DNA of 64,000 bases from Dipteris shenzhenensis (taxonomy: Eukaryota; Polypodiophyta; Polypodiopsida; Gleicheniales), in assembly GCA_047967505.1 (NCBI GenBank), contig CM106539.1; one strand, written 5' to 3'. The notes under the pieces are model-generated. The model was not told the origin of the DNA, searched no databases, and was given only the letters and a program-made list of their open reading frames with translations. The stretch's first letter is position 1. Each line of letters opens with the position of its first letter. A program made the translations under genes and the position numbers. Of this stretch, positions 13,881 to 23,175 are shown in pieces.

Positions 13881-14785
13881 TTTAAGACGGGAGCTGATGC
13901 TATAGGTACTTTTAACTTTTCAAAACTCTTATTTTGAGGTTATTCGATACGAAGGTACATACGTCCCTTCCCTGCAAGGAAAGCAACTCTTGGGATGAAA
14001 CTAAGATGTGTTGAACTTGGAAAGCGACCATTGGGATCAAATAAAAGGCGAGGTGAAGCTAGATCGCATTGCTGTGGCAGAAGCCTTTGAAAGGGGGCGG
14101 GAGGGGGAGGAAATAAGGGTGAGGCGAAGCATTCGAAGCAGCAAAAATAGAGAGGGAGGAAGGAAGAAGGGACAAACCAGAAGTGAGGGCTTCAGGACAC
14201 CAGCTCGACAGCCCAGGAATTCCTGGAAGATCTCTTCGACGGTGCCAGGATTGGAAGGAAGAGAGGTATCGTCCTTGACGAGTAGGAGATGAAGGCGAAG
14301 AAGAATTCGATTATCAATTAACCTGTGTATTGGCAATAGCATAGATTATAAATGCGGAGTGAAATCTGCTCAATCACAGATTTCATCGCCTCATTGAATT
14401 CCTTCTGTTGATAATGGAGCTCCTCAGCCTAATCAACCTGTGATGGTGATGGTGGGTGGTGGTTTTGGCGATGGCTTCCTCCCTTAAGCCTCCATGCGGA
14501 ACTATCTTTGGCCAAAACCTCATGTTGGACATCTCCAATTTCACTCAACACAGCAACGTACTTCTCCCCCACAATCCCCCACTCAATGATTTTCACAGTT
14601 ACCCTTGTAGCAGTCCTCCATCCGATTGGCTCCTCTGACTTGTTTGTCGTGAATCTTACCAGACAATCCCTTGGGCTCCAGATTTCACGCTCGACATCAC
14701 CAAGGAATTTATATGGGTAGACGGCTCCTACACTCCCTGTCGGTTTACGCACTTGCTCGACCAAAAGGAGTTCGGACGCAAAGGA
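13881..14785. other. PPR gene upstream region
   Basis: More GC-rich than the flanks. It presumably holds the promoter and 5' UTR of the PPR gene, but I see no compelling TATA box or start site. A 127-residue open frame on the minus strand (14429-14812) overlaps the PPR start and has no recognised family, so I treat it as chance. The junction with the gypsy remnant is near 13.9 kb. Confidence 0.4.
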
Positions 14786-17700
14786 ATGCACGAGAGCAAA
14801 GCATCCACTCAACAGGCCCGATCAAACTCTAAAGACCGTGGTTTCATTGATCGTGTCAGCAATTGCGATGCCAGCATTAGGCGCTGTTTACCTGTGAACG
14901 CCTCTAAGGCACACGAACTGCGAGACAACATTACGTTGGAGGTATTGAGTTTAGAGGAGGCCCTCACTTCTTTGGAACGGGTACCCCAGCTTCCTTCGCT
15001 TGAGAGCTTTAAATGCATTCTGCAGAAGTGCAGAAAAGAGAGAAATCCGGAGTATGCTAAGCGCTTGCATGCCTACATGTGCAAAGGTGGGCTGGAGGTT
15101 CATAGCGCTCTCGGGAACTACCTTGTCCCAATGTTGGTGGAATGTGGAAGCATGGGCGATGCTCTGCAGGTTTTGAATAGGTTGGTTGCTCCCAACGAGT
15201 TCTCTTGGACTTCTCTCATCACAGGTCATATTGAATGTGGGAAATCACAGCTTGCCCTCAACCTGTACCAGAAAATGCAAGAAGGTTGTGTATGTCCCAG
15301 CAAACATACTTTTGTGGCCCTGCTGAAGGCTTGTGCTAGGCTCAAGGATGCAGAAAGAGGCCAGGAAATACATGCAGTGGTTGACAGAAAGGGGTTGGGA
15401 AGTGACCCTTTCCTTGGCAACACCTTAGTCGATATGTATGCCAAATGTGGCTTACTTGCAAAAGCACGGGAAGTGTTTGACAAGCTTCCAGTTCGAGATG
15501 TTGTCTCATGGAATGCACTTATCGCTGGGTATGCCCAACACAGGCTTGGTGAAGAAGCGCTGAAGTGTTTTAAGGAAATGCGACTCGAGAGTGCCAGTCC
15601 AAATGCTGTCACGTACGTTTGCAGTTTGAAAGCATGTTGCAGTGCAGGAAACATGGACAAGGGCCAAGAAATACACATGGAGATCGCCAGAAAGGGGTTG
15701 GAAATAGATCCTTCTCTTGGCAACACCTTGGTTGATATGTATGCCAAAGGTGGCTTGCTTGCAAAAGCATGGGAAGTGTTTGACAAGCTTCCAGTTCAAG
15801 ATGTAGTCTCATGGACTACACTAATAGCGGGTTATGTGGAACACGGTTTTGGTGAAGAAGCGCTGGACTGTTTTGAACAGATGCAATTGGAGGGTGTGTC
15901 TTTGAATGGTGTCACAATTGTTTGTGGCTTGAAAGCTTGTGGCAGCATAGGAGCCATAGAGAAGGGACGTGAAATACATGCAGAGATTACCAAAATGGGG
16001 TTGGAAAGGGATTCTTTTGTTGGCAACAGCTTGGTTGATATGTATGCCAAATGTGGCTCGCTTGCAAAAGCATGGGTTGTGTTTGACAAGCTTCCGGTTC
16101 GAGATGTGGTCTCATGGAACGCACTTATCGCGGGGCATGCCCAACACCAGCTTGGCGAGGAAGCATTGAACTGTTTCAAACAGATGCAACTGGAGGGGGT
16201 GTCTCCTAATGCCGTCACATTTGTTTGCAGCTTGAAAGCTTGTGGCAGCATAAGAGCCCTTGGCACGGCTTGTGAGATACATGCCGATATTGTCAGGCAG
16301 GGGTTAGAAAGAGATCCTTTTCTTGGCAACACGTTGGTTGATATGTATGCCAAATGTGGCGCGCTTGCAAGCGCACAGGAAGTGTTTGATAAGCTACCAT
16401 TTCGAGTTGTTGTCTCCTGGAATGCACTGATCGCAGGGTATGCCGAACATGGGCTTGGTGAGGAGGCTCTGAACTGTTTCGAGCAGATGTGCCTGGAGGG
16501 TGTCTCTCCAGATACAATTACACTCGTTTGCAGTTTGAAAGCTTGCTGCAGCGTAAGAGCCATAGATAAGGGCCAAGAAATACACACTGAGATTGCCAGA
16601 AAAGGGTTGGAACAAGACCCATTTGTGGGCAGCACCTTGATTGATACATATGCCAAGTGTGGCTTGCTTGCAAAAGCAAGGGAAGTGTTTGATAAGCTTC
16701 CATCTCGAGATGTAGTCTCCTGGAATGCACTAATTGCAGGCTATGTTGAACATGGGCTTGGTAAGGAAGCACTGAACTGTTTCCAGCAGATGCAAATAGA
16801 GGGTGTCTCTGTGGATGCTGTCACATTTATTTGCATCTTGAAAGCTTGTGGCAGCTTAGGAGCTCGAACTGAGGGCTGCAAAATACATGCAGAGATTGCC
16901 AGAAAGGGCTATGAGGTGGATCCTAATGTTTGCAACACCTTGGTTGATATGTATGCTAAATGTGCCTCACTTGGTAAAGCATGGGAATTGTTTGACAAGC
17001 TTCCAGTTCGAAATGTAGTCTCGTGGAATGTGCTGATTGCAGGATGTACTGAACACGGGCTTGGAGAGGAAGCCTTGGATTGTTTTGAGCAGATGCAACT
17101 GGAGGGGGTGTCTCCAAATGTTATCACCTTTGTTTGCATCCTGAAAGCTTGTGGCATTGTAAGAGCCATAGAGAAGGGTTGCGAAGTATATGCTTTGATT
17201 GCCAAATTTGGGTTGGAAAGAGATCCTTGTGTGGGCAATGCCTTGGTCGATATGTATGCCAAAAGTGGCTTGCTTGCAATTGCAAGGGAAGCCTTTGACA
17301 AGCTTCCAATACGAGATGTTGTCTCATGGACTGCGCTTATCGCAGGGTATGCCCAACACGGGCTTTGTGATGAAGCACTGGACTGTTTCCAACAGATGCA
17401 AATGGAGGGGGTGTCTCCAAATGTAGTCTCATGGACTGCACTAATTGCAGGATATGCACAGCTAGGAGAAAGTGAAATTGTTTTCCAAATGCTTGAGAGG
17501 ATGAGAGGAGAAGGCATACAGCCAGACAGGGTCACATTCCTTAATATTCTTACTGTATGCAGTCACGCGGGTCTAGTGGATACAGGCCAGAAGTACTTTG
17601 AGGCTATGAGAAAAGTCTATGGCATCACTCCAACTATTGAGCACCACAATTGCATCATGGATCTCCTTGGCCGTGCAGGCCAAGTAGAGGAGGCTGTACA

Positions 17701-17887
17701 GATGGTAGAGAAGATACCTTTCGAACCTAATCTTGCAGGGTGGCTTACTGTGTTGGGTGCTTGTCAGAAGTGGGGTAATGTGAACCTTGGAAGACAGGCC
17801 TTTGAACATGCTGTGCGATTGGATGAAAAGGATGCTGCAGCTTATGTCTTGATGTCTAACATTTATGCAGGAGGACGAGAAGCCTGA
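14786..17887 (+). CDS. PLS-class pentatricopeptide-repeat protein
   Basis: An intronless gene of about 1033 residues from the first ATG at 14786. The frame is open 33 bases further upstream, but only to a TTG. PLS-class PPR proteins bind organellar RNA sequence-specifically and act in editing, splicing or stability. The N-terminus is rich in Ser, Arg and Lys and poor in acids, compatible with organelle targeting. From about residue 90 the protein is a run of P, L and S motifs (LVDMYAKCG..KAREVFDKLP, DVVSWNALIAGYAQHGLGEE, GVSPNAVTFVCSLKACGS). Seven consecutive 101-residue P-L-S units keep exact spacing at DNA level (GTTGAT or GTCGAT at 15428, 15731, 16034, 16337, 16640, 16943, 17246). The end is a more conventional block (GIQPDRVTFLNILTVCSHAG, EHHNCIMDLLGRAGQVEEA) and an E1-like motif (GWLTVLGACQKWGNVNLGRQ). 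It stops after SNIYAGGREA, without full E2/E+ or DYW domains. It may be a naturally E-type protein or a 3'-truncated one. Confidence 0.93.
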   Translation: MHESKASTQQARSNSKDRGFIDRVSNCDASIRRCLPVNASKAHELRDNITLEVLSLEEALTSLERVPQLPSLESFKCILQKCRKERNPEYAKRLHAYMCKGGLEVHSALGNYLVPMLVECGSMGDALQVLNRLVAPNEFSWTSLITGHIECGKSQLALNLYQKMQEGCVCPSKHTFVALLKACARLKDAERGQEIHAVVDRKGLGSDPFLGNTLVDMYAKCGLLAKAREVFDKLPVRDVVSWNALIAGYAQHRLGEEALKCFKEMRLESASPNAVTYVCSLKACCSAGNMDKGQEIHMEIARKGLEIDPSLGNTLVDMYAKGGLLAKAWEVFDKLPVQDVVSWTTLIAGYVEHGFGEEALDCFEQMQLEGVSLNGVTIVCGLKACGSIGAIEKGREIHAEITKMGLERDSFVGNSLVDMYAKCGSLAKAWVVFDKLPVRDVVSWNALIAGHAQHQLGEEALNCFKQMQLEGVSPNAVTFVCSLKACGSIRALGTACEIHADIVRQGLERDPFLGNTLVDMYAKCGALASAQEVFDKLPFRVVVSWNALIAGYAEHGLGEEALNCFEQMCLEGVSPDTITLVCSLKACCSVRAIDKGQEIHTEIARKGLEQDPFVGSTLIDTYAKCGLLAKAREVFDKLPSRDVVSWNALIAGYVEHGLGKEALNCFQQMQIEGVSVDAVTFICILKACGSLGARTEGCKIHAEIARKGYEVDPNVCNTLVDMYAKCASLGKAWELFDKLPVRNVVSWNVLIAGCTEHGLGEEALDCFEQMQLEGVSPNVITFVCILKACGIVRAIEKGCEVYALIAKFGLERDPCVGNALVDMYAKSGLLAIAREAFDKLPIRDVVSWTALIAGYAQHGLCDEALDCFQQMQMEGVSPNVVSWTALIAGYAQLGESEIVFQMLERMRGEGIQPDRVTFLNILTVCSHAGLVDTGQKYFEAMRKVYGITPTIEHHNCIMDLLGRAGQVEEAVQMVEKIPFEPNLAGWLTVLGACQKWGNVNLGRQAFEHAVRLDEKDAAAYVLMSNIYAGGREA
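15428..17548 (+). repeat. Seven-copy exact 303-bp tandem array inside the PPR gene
   Basis: The anchor codons for V/I-D-M/T-Y-A-K recur at exactly 303-bp steps seven times, so no indel separates the units. Adjacent units share long identical DNA phrases such as GTGTTTGACAAGCTTCCAGTTCGAGA and GAAGCACTGAACTGTTT variants. The seventh unit is the last regular one; after it the protein returns to ordinary PPR sequence with a shortened S motif (VSPNVVSWTALIAGYAQ). The repeat also creates long open frames on the minus strand (for example 15832-16656), which are shadows. Confidence 0.9.
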
Positions 17888-18013
17888 AAAATAAAAGAGC
17901 TGCACATTGATATCTTTACTGCAGCATTTTTAGAAAACTTCACTGAACGTGGAAGTGAACACTCTCCCAGATCTGGCCCATTGCTCAAGTAGTGCGAAGA
18001 TTGTCATTTGAAC

Positions 18014-18877
18014 TATTGGAAGGTGGGGTCTTTGTGGCCCAAAGCGGCACCTATAATACTATGTGGTTAATGGAAATGGAGGGGTGAAAGACTCTTCTCG
18101 TAGGCTCGTGTCACGTGGAATTGGGGGCTTGATTAGTCCCACGTACAAAGGTGCAAATGTGTGATCCTTGGATATAAAGAAGTAATGAACCCCTCCTCAC
18201 TATCCAGCCAGCTTTTTGGATAATGGGGAGGCTCCGTGTGGGGAGGAGGTGGCTTAGTGCTTCCTTGTACCACTTGGCAGCATCTGATTGGCTGCCCAGC
18301 ATTTGTATAAAAGCAGGTTTCACCTGTGCACTGTGATTGGCCCATGGGATGTTGCACCTCGTACGTGTGCTCTGACTGGCAGTGTGTGTGACTGTTGACA
18401 GCAGCTGGCTAATTTGTGGACTGGGGAGTTTGACTGCACACGCGCAAGAGGTGGCAGCCTGCGTGTGCTTCAACTGCAGTGCCTGTTCAGAGGTTTAGTG
18501 TCGACTACGTGACTGCTCTTCAGAGATTTGATGGCAGCCTGGCCCTTAATGGGCAGCCATCGCATGATTGGCTGATTAGTCTTAGTGGGTTGTGGTATTT
18601 GGCCCATGGGGGGGTGTTGGAACGTGGGGTCTTTGTGGCCCAAACCCCCGTCGTGTGGCACCTAGAAGACTATGTGATTAATAGAAATGGAGGGGTGAAA
18701 TTCTCCTCTCAAGCGCTCGTCACACGTGGGATTGGGTCCCACATACAAAGGTGCAAATGTGTGATCCTTGGATATAAATAAGTAATGAACCCCTCCTCAC
18801 TATCCTGCCAACTCTTTTTGGCTAGGAGGAGAGGGAGTGGCCCCCTTAGACTCCGCGATTCCTCGTACCAGTTGGCA
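18014..18877 (+). mobile_element. Short LTR-flanked element (TRIM-like)
   Basis: Two direct repeats of about 265 bp, 18014-18279 and 18615-18877, flank about 335 bp of non-coding DNA. Both carry GGTCTTTGTGGCCCAAA, ATGGAGGGGTGAAA, a TATA-like GGATATAAA box (18170 and 18770) and the phrase AGTAATGAACCCCTCCTCACTATCC. The right copy starts TGTTGGAACG directly after a run of seven G, like an LTR after a polypurine tract, and both copies end ..TTGGCA. This suits a TRIM, a miniature non-autonomous LTR retrotransposon. I find no convincing primer-binding site and no target-site duplication, so a simple tandem duplication of promoter-like DNA remains possible. Confidence 0.5.
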
Positions 18878-18887
18878 GCCCAACATA

Positions 18888-19083
18888 AACATGCTGTGCG
18901 ATTGGATGAAAAGGATACTGCAGCTTATGTGTTGATGACATAGCTGCAAGTGCTTACATGCAGAGGACGACCACGAATCCTGAAAAATAAAAGAGTGCAG
19001 AGTGTGCTACATTAAAAAAGATGTGCACTACTGAACCTGGAAGCGAACACACTCCCAGATCTGGCCATTGCACAAGTAATGCA
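18888..19083 (+). pseudogene. Second copy of the PPR gene 3' end
   Basis: This stretch aligns with 17815-17997 of the PPR gene and its 3' flank: AACATGCTGTGCGATTGGATGAAAAGGAT.CTGCAGCTTATGT, then CCTGAAAAATAAAAGAG, then TCCCAGATCTGGCC. The reading frame is broken soon after the start (GTTGATGACATAG). No upstream PPR motifs accompany it. It is a duplicated fragment and not a gene, separated from the original by the LTR-like element. Confidence 0.85.
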
Positions 19084-19149
19084 AACTCAACCCATATGTT
19101 ATCATCTTCAGGTTACTCCTTCCACGTGACGGAAAATTCCACAGTATTC

Positions 19150-19335
19150 TTATTCATCGATTCCTTTCTTCCATACCCAAGAATAAACTTTGTTGGTCAA
19201 AACTATTCTGCCTTTGTCATCAAGTGGAGGTAAGGTGGGGAAGTGATCATTTTGTCCAACACACCTTTTCAGCAAACCAACATGAAATAGCTGGTGCATC
19301 TTAGAGTCAGAGGGTAAATTTACCTCATAGAGCAA
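19150..19335 (-). pseudogene. Ty3/gypsy integrase C-terminal fragment
   Basis: A 61-residue minus-strand frame reads YEVNLPSDSKMHQLFHVGLLKR, the conserved linker after the gypsy integrase core (L.LP..SKIHP.FHVS.LK in the family). It is followed by PPLDDKGRIVLTNKVY, which resembles the start of the chromodomain region. No LTR, core integrase or RT accompanies it, so it is a small isolated fragment. Confidence 0.7.
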
Positions 19336-19675
19336 AACTCCTCTCGTGTGGACAACTAAGAAAGGGCAACTTGCATCTATCTTTACTAATTGTTTTCTTC
19401 AACTGGTGAGGTTGCAGCCATGAGCACATAAAGTTAGAGGCAAAGGTATGTGATAAGGAATGTATTAAAGTAGCCACCCTAGGATGTGGACTACATGATA
19501 TGGAGATGTGGATTAAGGATATCCACAAGGAGAGATGTGGACCAGAGGATCCTACAAGTGTTGACTATTCAAAGGGCACTCTTTATATAACAGGCCTATC
19601 ATGTATGGTTGAGTACACACACATTGCAAGAGATATAGATTTGCTATCTCCCTCTCATGTCTTATTTAGTGTACT

Positions 19676-22600
19676 TTGAGCCTCCTTAGTTCTTCCACTA
19701 ATCTTGTGTGCACTAGGCTAGTACGATCCGCACTTTGTCAGGTCAATCATAGCAACAATAGAGGAAATTTTCGTGAAAGAGAAAATCACCATGGTGGATA
19801 TATCCAAGTCATAGTCATTATGCCAATGAGCCTCACACCATGTATCTTTCAAGTGAGGATATGCAAAATACTAACATAGTGTACATTGACATTGATTGTG
19901 AATCCTAAGGGAAACACAACTATCAAGTTGACCAAATTGATCAAAATCCTTGGTACATGGATAGTGGTACATCATCTCAGATGACAAAGCATCAGGAATG
20001 GTTTACAGAGATGAACTCTTTGATCTCGTGCAGGCCTTATGAATGATTTTCATCATTCATCTTGTTAAAATTTTTCATTCACTAGATAGTAAACCTTGAT
20101 TTTTTGTGCACTTTACCACAGGTGTTTGATTTTAGGTTGGCAAGATTGATTGCTAGGGATAAGATTAGATCCATCTCTACTATTTGAGGAACTAAGGGCT
20201 ACATGGCTCCCGAGTGGACATCTTCTAGGCGCATTACAATGAAGGTGGATGTATACAGTTATGGAAGATATATGAATAATTTCACTGCTACAAAAGGATT
20301 AGTAAAAGATGTACTCTGTGTTCCAAAAGTTAGTAAGAACCTTTTGTCAGTTGAAAAAATGATGGAACACAACCACAGAGTCATCTTCGATGGGGATGAA
20401 TGCAAAATCAGGGTTAAATCTAGAGGATATCAGCTAGTGGAAAAAGCAGTCAAGGAAAGACGCTTGTTCAAAATGCTACCTTTTGTACCAGACTTACATG
20501 CCATGTCACATCAATAGCAACCAATGTCACTTTCTATAGTATGGCACAAGAGATATGGACAAGTCAATTTCAAAAGCTTGATGCAGTTCAGAAATCAAAA
20601 TATTACACTTGGCATTTCAAAGCTTCACTTTCTAGGAAAAGTTTGCGAAGCATGTTGCTTTGGTAAACAGAAATGAACCAATTTTTATAGAAGCACCTCT
20701 CAAGCAAAGAGGTTTGATACATATAGATATATGGGGTTATGCACAAACCCATAGCATCAATGGTTCACTTTACTACTTGATTTTCATCGACAATTACATA
20801 GGTATTGTTAGGTCTATTTTCTCAAAGAGAAATTTGAAGTCTTTTTTTAATTTTAACAATTCAAAGCCATGGTAGAGAATTGAACAAGCAGAAAGATCAA
20901 AGTCATGATATTAGACAAAGGAGGTGAATACATGTCTTCAGCATTCATGAAATTTTACAAAAGTAATGGCAATCGAAGGGAATTCACACATTCAAATACG
21001 CCTCAACAAAATGCAATAGCTGAAAGGAAGAATGGGAACTTTTACAGACAGTGCTAGAGGAATGCTTAGTGAAAGCATCTTTCAAATCAAGGTGGTAGAA
21101 GCAATTGCCATTGCAAACTGCTTGCTTAATCGGCTTTCAATCGAACCAATTCAAGGTATGACACCTTATGAACCATTCATTGGATACAAGCCACACATTG
21201 GGCATCTCTGCATATTTGGTTGCATAGCACGTCCTCACATACATCATGATTATCACATAAAGATGGATGGTAAGTCACATAAATGTGTCATGGTTGGCTA
21301 CACTGAAGAAAGCAAAGCATACAAGTTGTATGCTCCCATCAACCAAAAATTCATAATCTCCAGGGATATAATCTTTGAGGAAGAATCAGAATGGAAAATA
21401 TCACATACGCAGGATACAGTCACACCAATTACTCAGTCTCCTACAGAGAAGGTCGATGAAGAAGAGCAAGAATTGCCACAGAATCGACCAAAAGAGTAGC
21501 AACTCAGATAGTCTACTGGAGAAAAGAGACCACGAACAAGATTATTATATGGAGAAAAGGAAGGAAAAGCAATTCATATTGAAATTATCAATCATATATG
21601 CTCTTATGACTACCATCATGGCTCTATAGAAGAGCCAATGTACTTTGAGGATGCAATTGACAAATCAGAATCGCAAAGTGCTATGAATGAAGAAATGGAA
21701 GCTTTATACAAAAACAACACTTGGGATTCATGCAACCTTCCACTAGGAAATAAGGCCATTGCAAACAACTAGAAGTGAAGTATAATCCAGATGGCAGCAT
21801 TAAAAGATACAAAGTGAGACTAGTTGCAAAAGGTTTTGCACAACAATATAGTCAAGACAATGATGAGACTTATGCTCCAATAGCAAAGATGGATTCCATA
21901 ATATTTTTGATATCACTATCTGCACTCAGTAGATGTAATGTGTACCAACTAGATGTCAAAATTACTTCTCTCAATGGTTACCCAGATGAGAATTCTACAT
22001 GCAGCAACAATCAACAGGGTATGTTGAACTAGGAAAAGAGCATCAAGTTTGCCATCTCAAGAAAAGTCTCTACTATACCAACTTCTAGGTGCTTGATGTA
22101 AGCCTTAGAATTGACAAGTATTTTGCTAATCTAGGATACATAAAGACAAATGCACATCATACTCTCTACTAAAAAGTTCAAGGGGAAGACATTCCTATTG
22201 CACTTTTGCATGTAGAAGATCTAATTGTGAGAGCTTCATCAAGAAGTTGAAACAAGACTTACTTACAGAGTTCGATATGAAATACCTTGGACTTATCCAT
22301 TATTATTTTGGTATTGAGTTCTACAGAGACTCAAATAGCACTTTCATGAGTGAGCAAAAATATGTGGATAGTCTCCTAAAGAAGTTTCATATGGCAGATT
22401 GCAAGATTACAGCCACTGCCATGGAGTAGAGTTTGAAACACACAAAAGATCTAGAAAATCCTACAATCAATGACAAGTACTATTAGCAGCTCATTGGATC
22501 GCCTATATATCTGACTGTTGTGAGGCCAGATATTTGTTATGCAGTAAGCTCACTTACACAGTTTATAGCAAATCCAAAAAAATATCACTGGAATGTAGCC

Positions 22601-23175
22601 AAGAGAGTCTTGAGATACATTAGAGATACAAGACATTTTGGAATAGAATACAAAGGAAATTCATCTAAGGTTGGATGGCTACTATGATAGTGACGATGTA
22701 GGAGATCATGAGACTAGAAGATCCACACACAGAATATGCATTTTTCCTTGGTCAAGGTGCTATATCATGGTTTTCAAACAAGTAGCCAATTGTTTCTTTG
22801 TCTTCAAGCACTCACAATAGGTGCATGTGAGGATATATGGCTCAGAAGACTATTGTTAAAAATAAATTAATTTGACGAGACAAAGCCAACAACAATATAT
22901 TGTGATAATCAATTGGCTCAACCATTAACCAAGAATCTAGTATATCACTTCTGGACAAAGCACATTGATGTCAGAGAGCACTTCATCAGAGAGAGAGTGT
23001 TACTTGGTGACATCACATTACAACATTGAGTGTTATTTGGTGAGATCACATGGCAACATTATGACAACAAAGAGAATGTTACAGATATCTTTACCAAACC
23101 ATTGGGAAAGAGCTTTTCGAGAAACACCAACAAGTTCCTAGTTTGACACAAAGGAAGGGCATTCCATTAAAGGGG
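19676..23175 (+). mobile_element. Dead Ty1/copia retrotransposon P1, coding part
   Basis: Copia domains in order on the plus strand: a gag tail near 19.7-19.9 kb; protease at 19951 (WYMDSGTSSQMTK, catalytic DSG kept); GAG-pre-integrase (LVKDVLCVPKVSKNLLSVEK, then CEACCFGK before 20670); integrase 20.7-21.4 kb (HIDIWG, LDKGGEYMS, QQNAIAERK); RT from about 21.7 kb (RYKVRLVAKGFAQQY, YQLDVK); RNase H to about 23.0 kb. Stops and frameshifts break every domain. The coding part ends before a polypurine AAAGGGG (23169-23175). A foreign kinase fragment interrupts it at about 20.05-20.27 kb. A 5' LTR was not identified; 19.45-19.65 kb with CTTTATATAAC is a weak candidate. Confidence 0.88.
20122..20265 (+). 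pseudogene. Receptor-like kinase exon fragment captured in copia P1
   Basis: Between the copia protease and pre-integrase lies a piece of a plant receptor-like Ser/Thr kinase. It reads VFDFRLARLIARDK, an in-frame TGA, then GTKGYMAPEWTSSRRITMK and VDVYSYG. These are the activation segment and APE motif of kinase subdomains VII-IX, with DFG changed to DFR. It resembles the G-lectin/SD2-5-like class. It is preceded by a T-rich stretch ending CCACAG, a plausible splice acceptor, so about 70 bases of intron seem to have been taken too. Copia sequence resumes at YMNNFTATKGLVKDV in the same frame, giving a kinase-copia fusion frame from 20203. The stop and the DFG loss make it non-functional. Confidence 0.85.

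Noticed and set aside
14429-14812. 127-residue minus-strand frame overlapping the PPR start
   Set aside because: No family recognised, no promoter or splice support, and it lies in the likely 5' UTR of the PPR gene.
15226-16656. Long minus-strand open frames opposite the PPR gene (up to 274 residues)
   Set aside because: They arise because the 303-bp repeat keeps the antisense frame open; the composition is not protein-like and the sense frame is clearly the gene.
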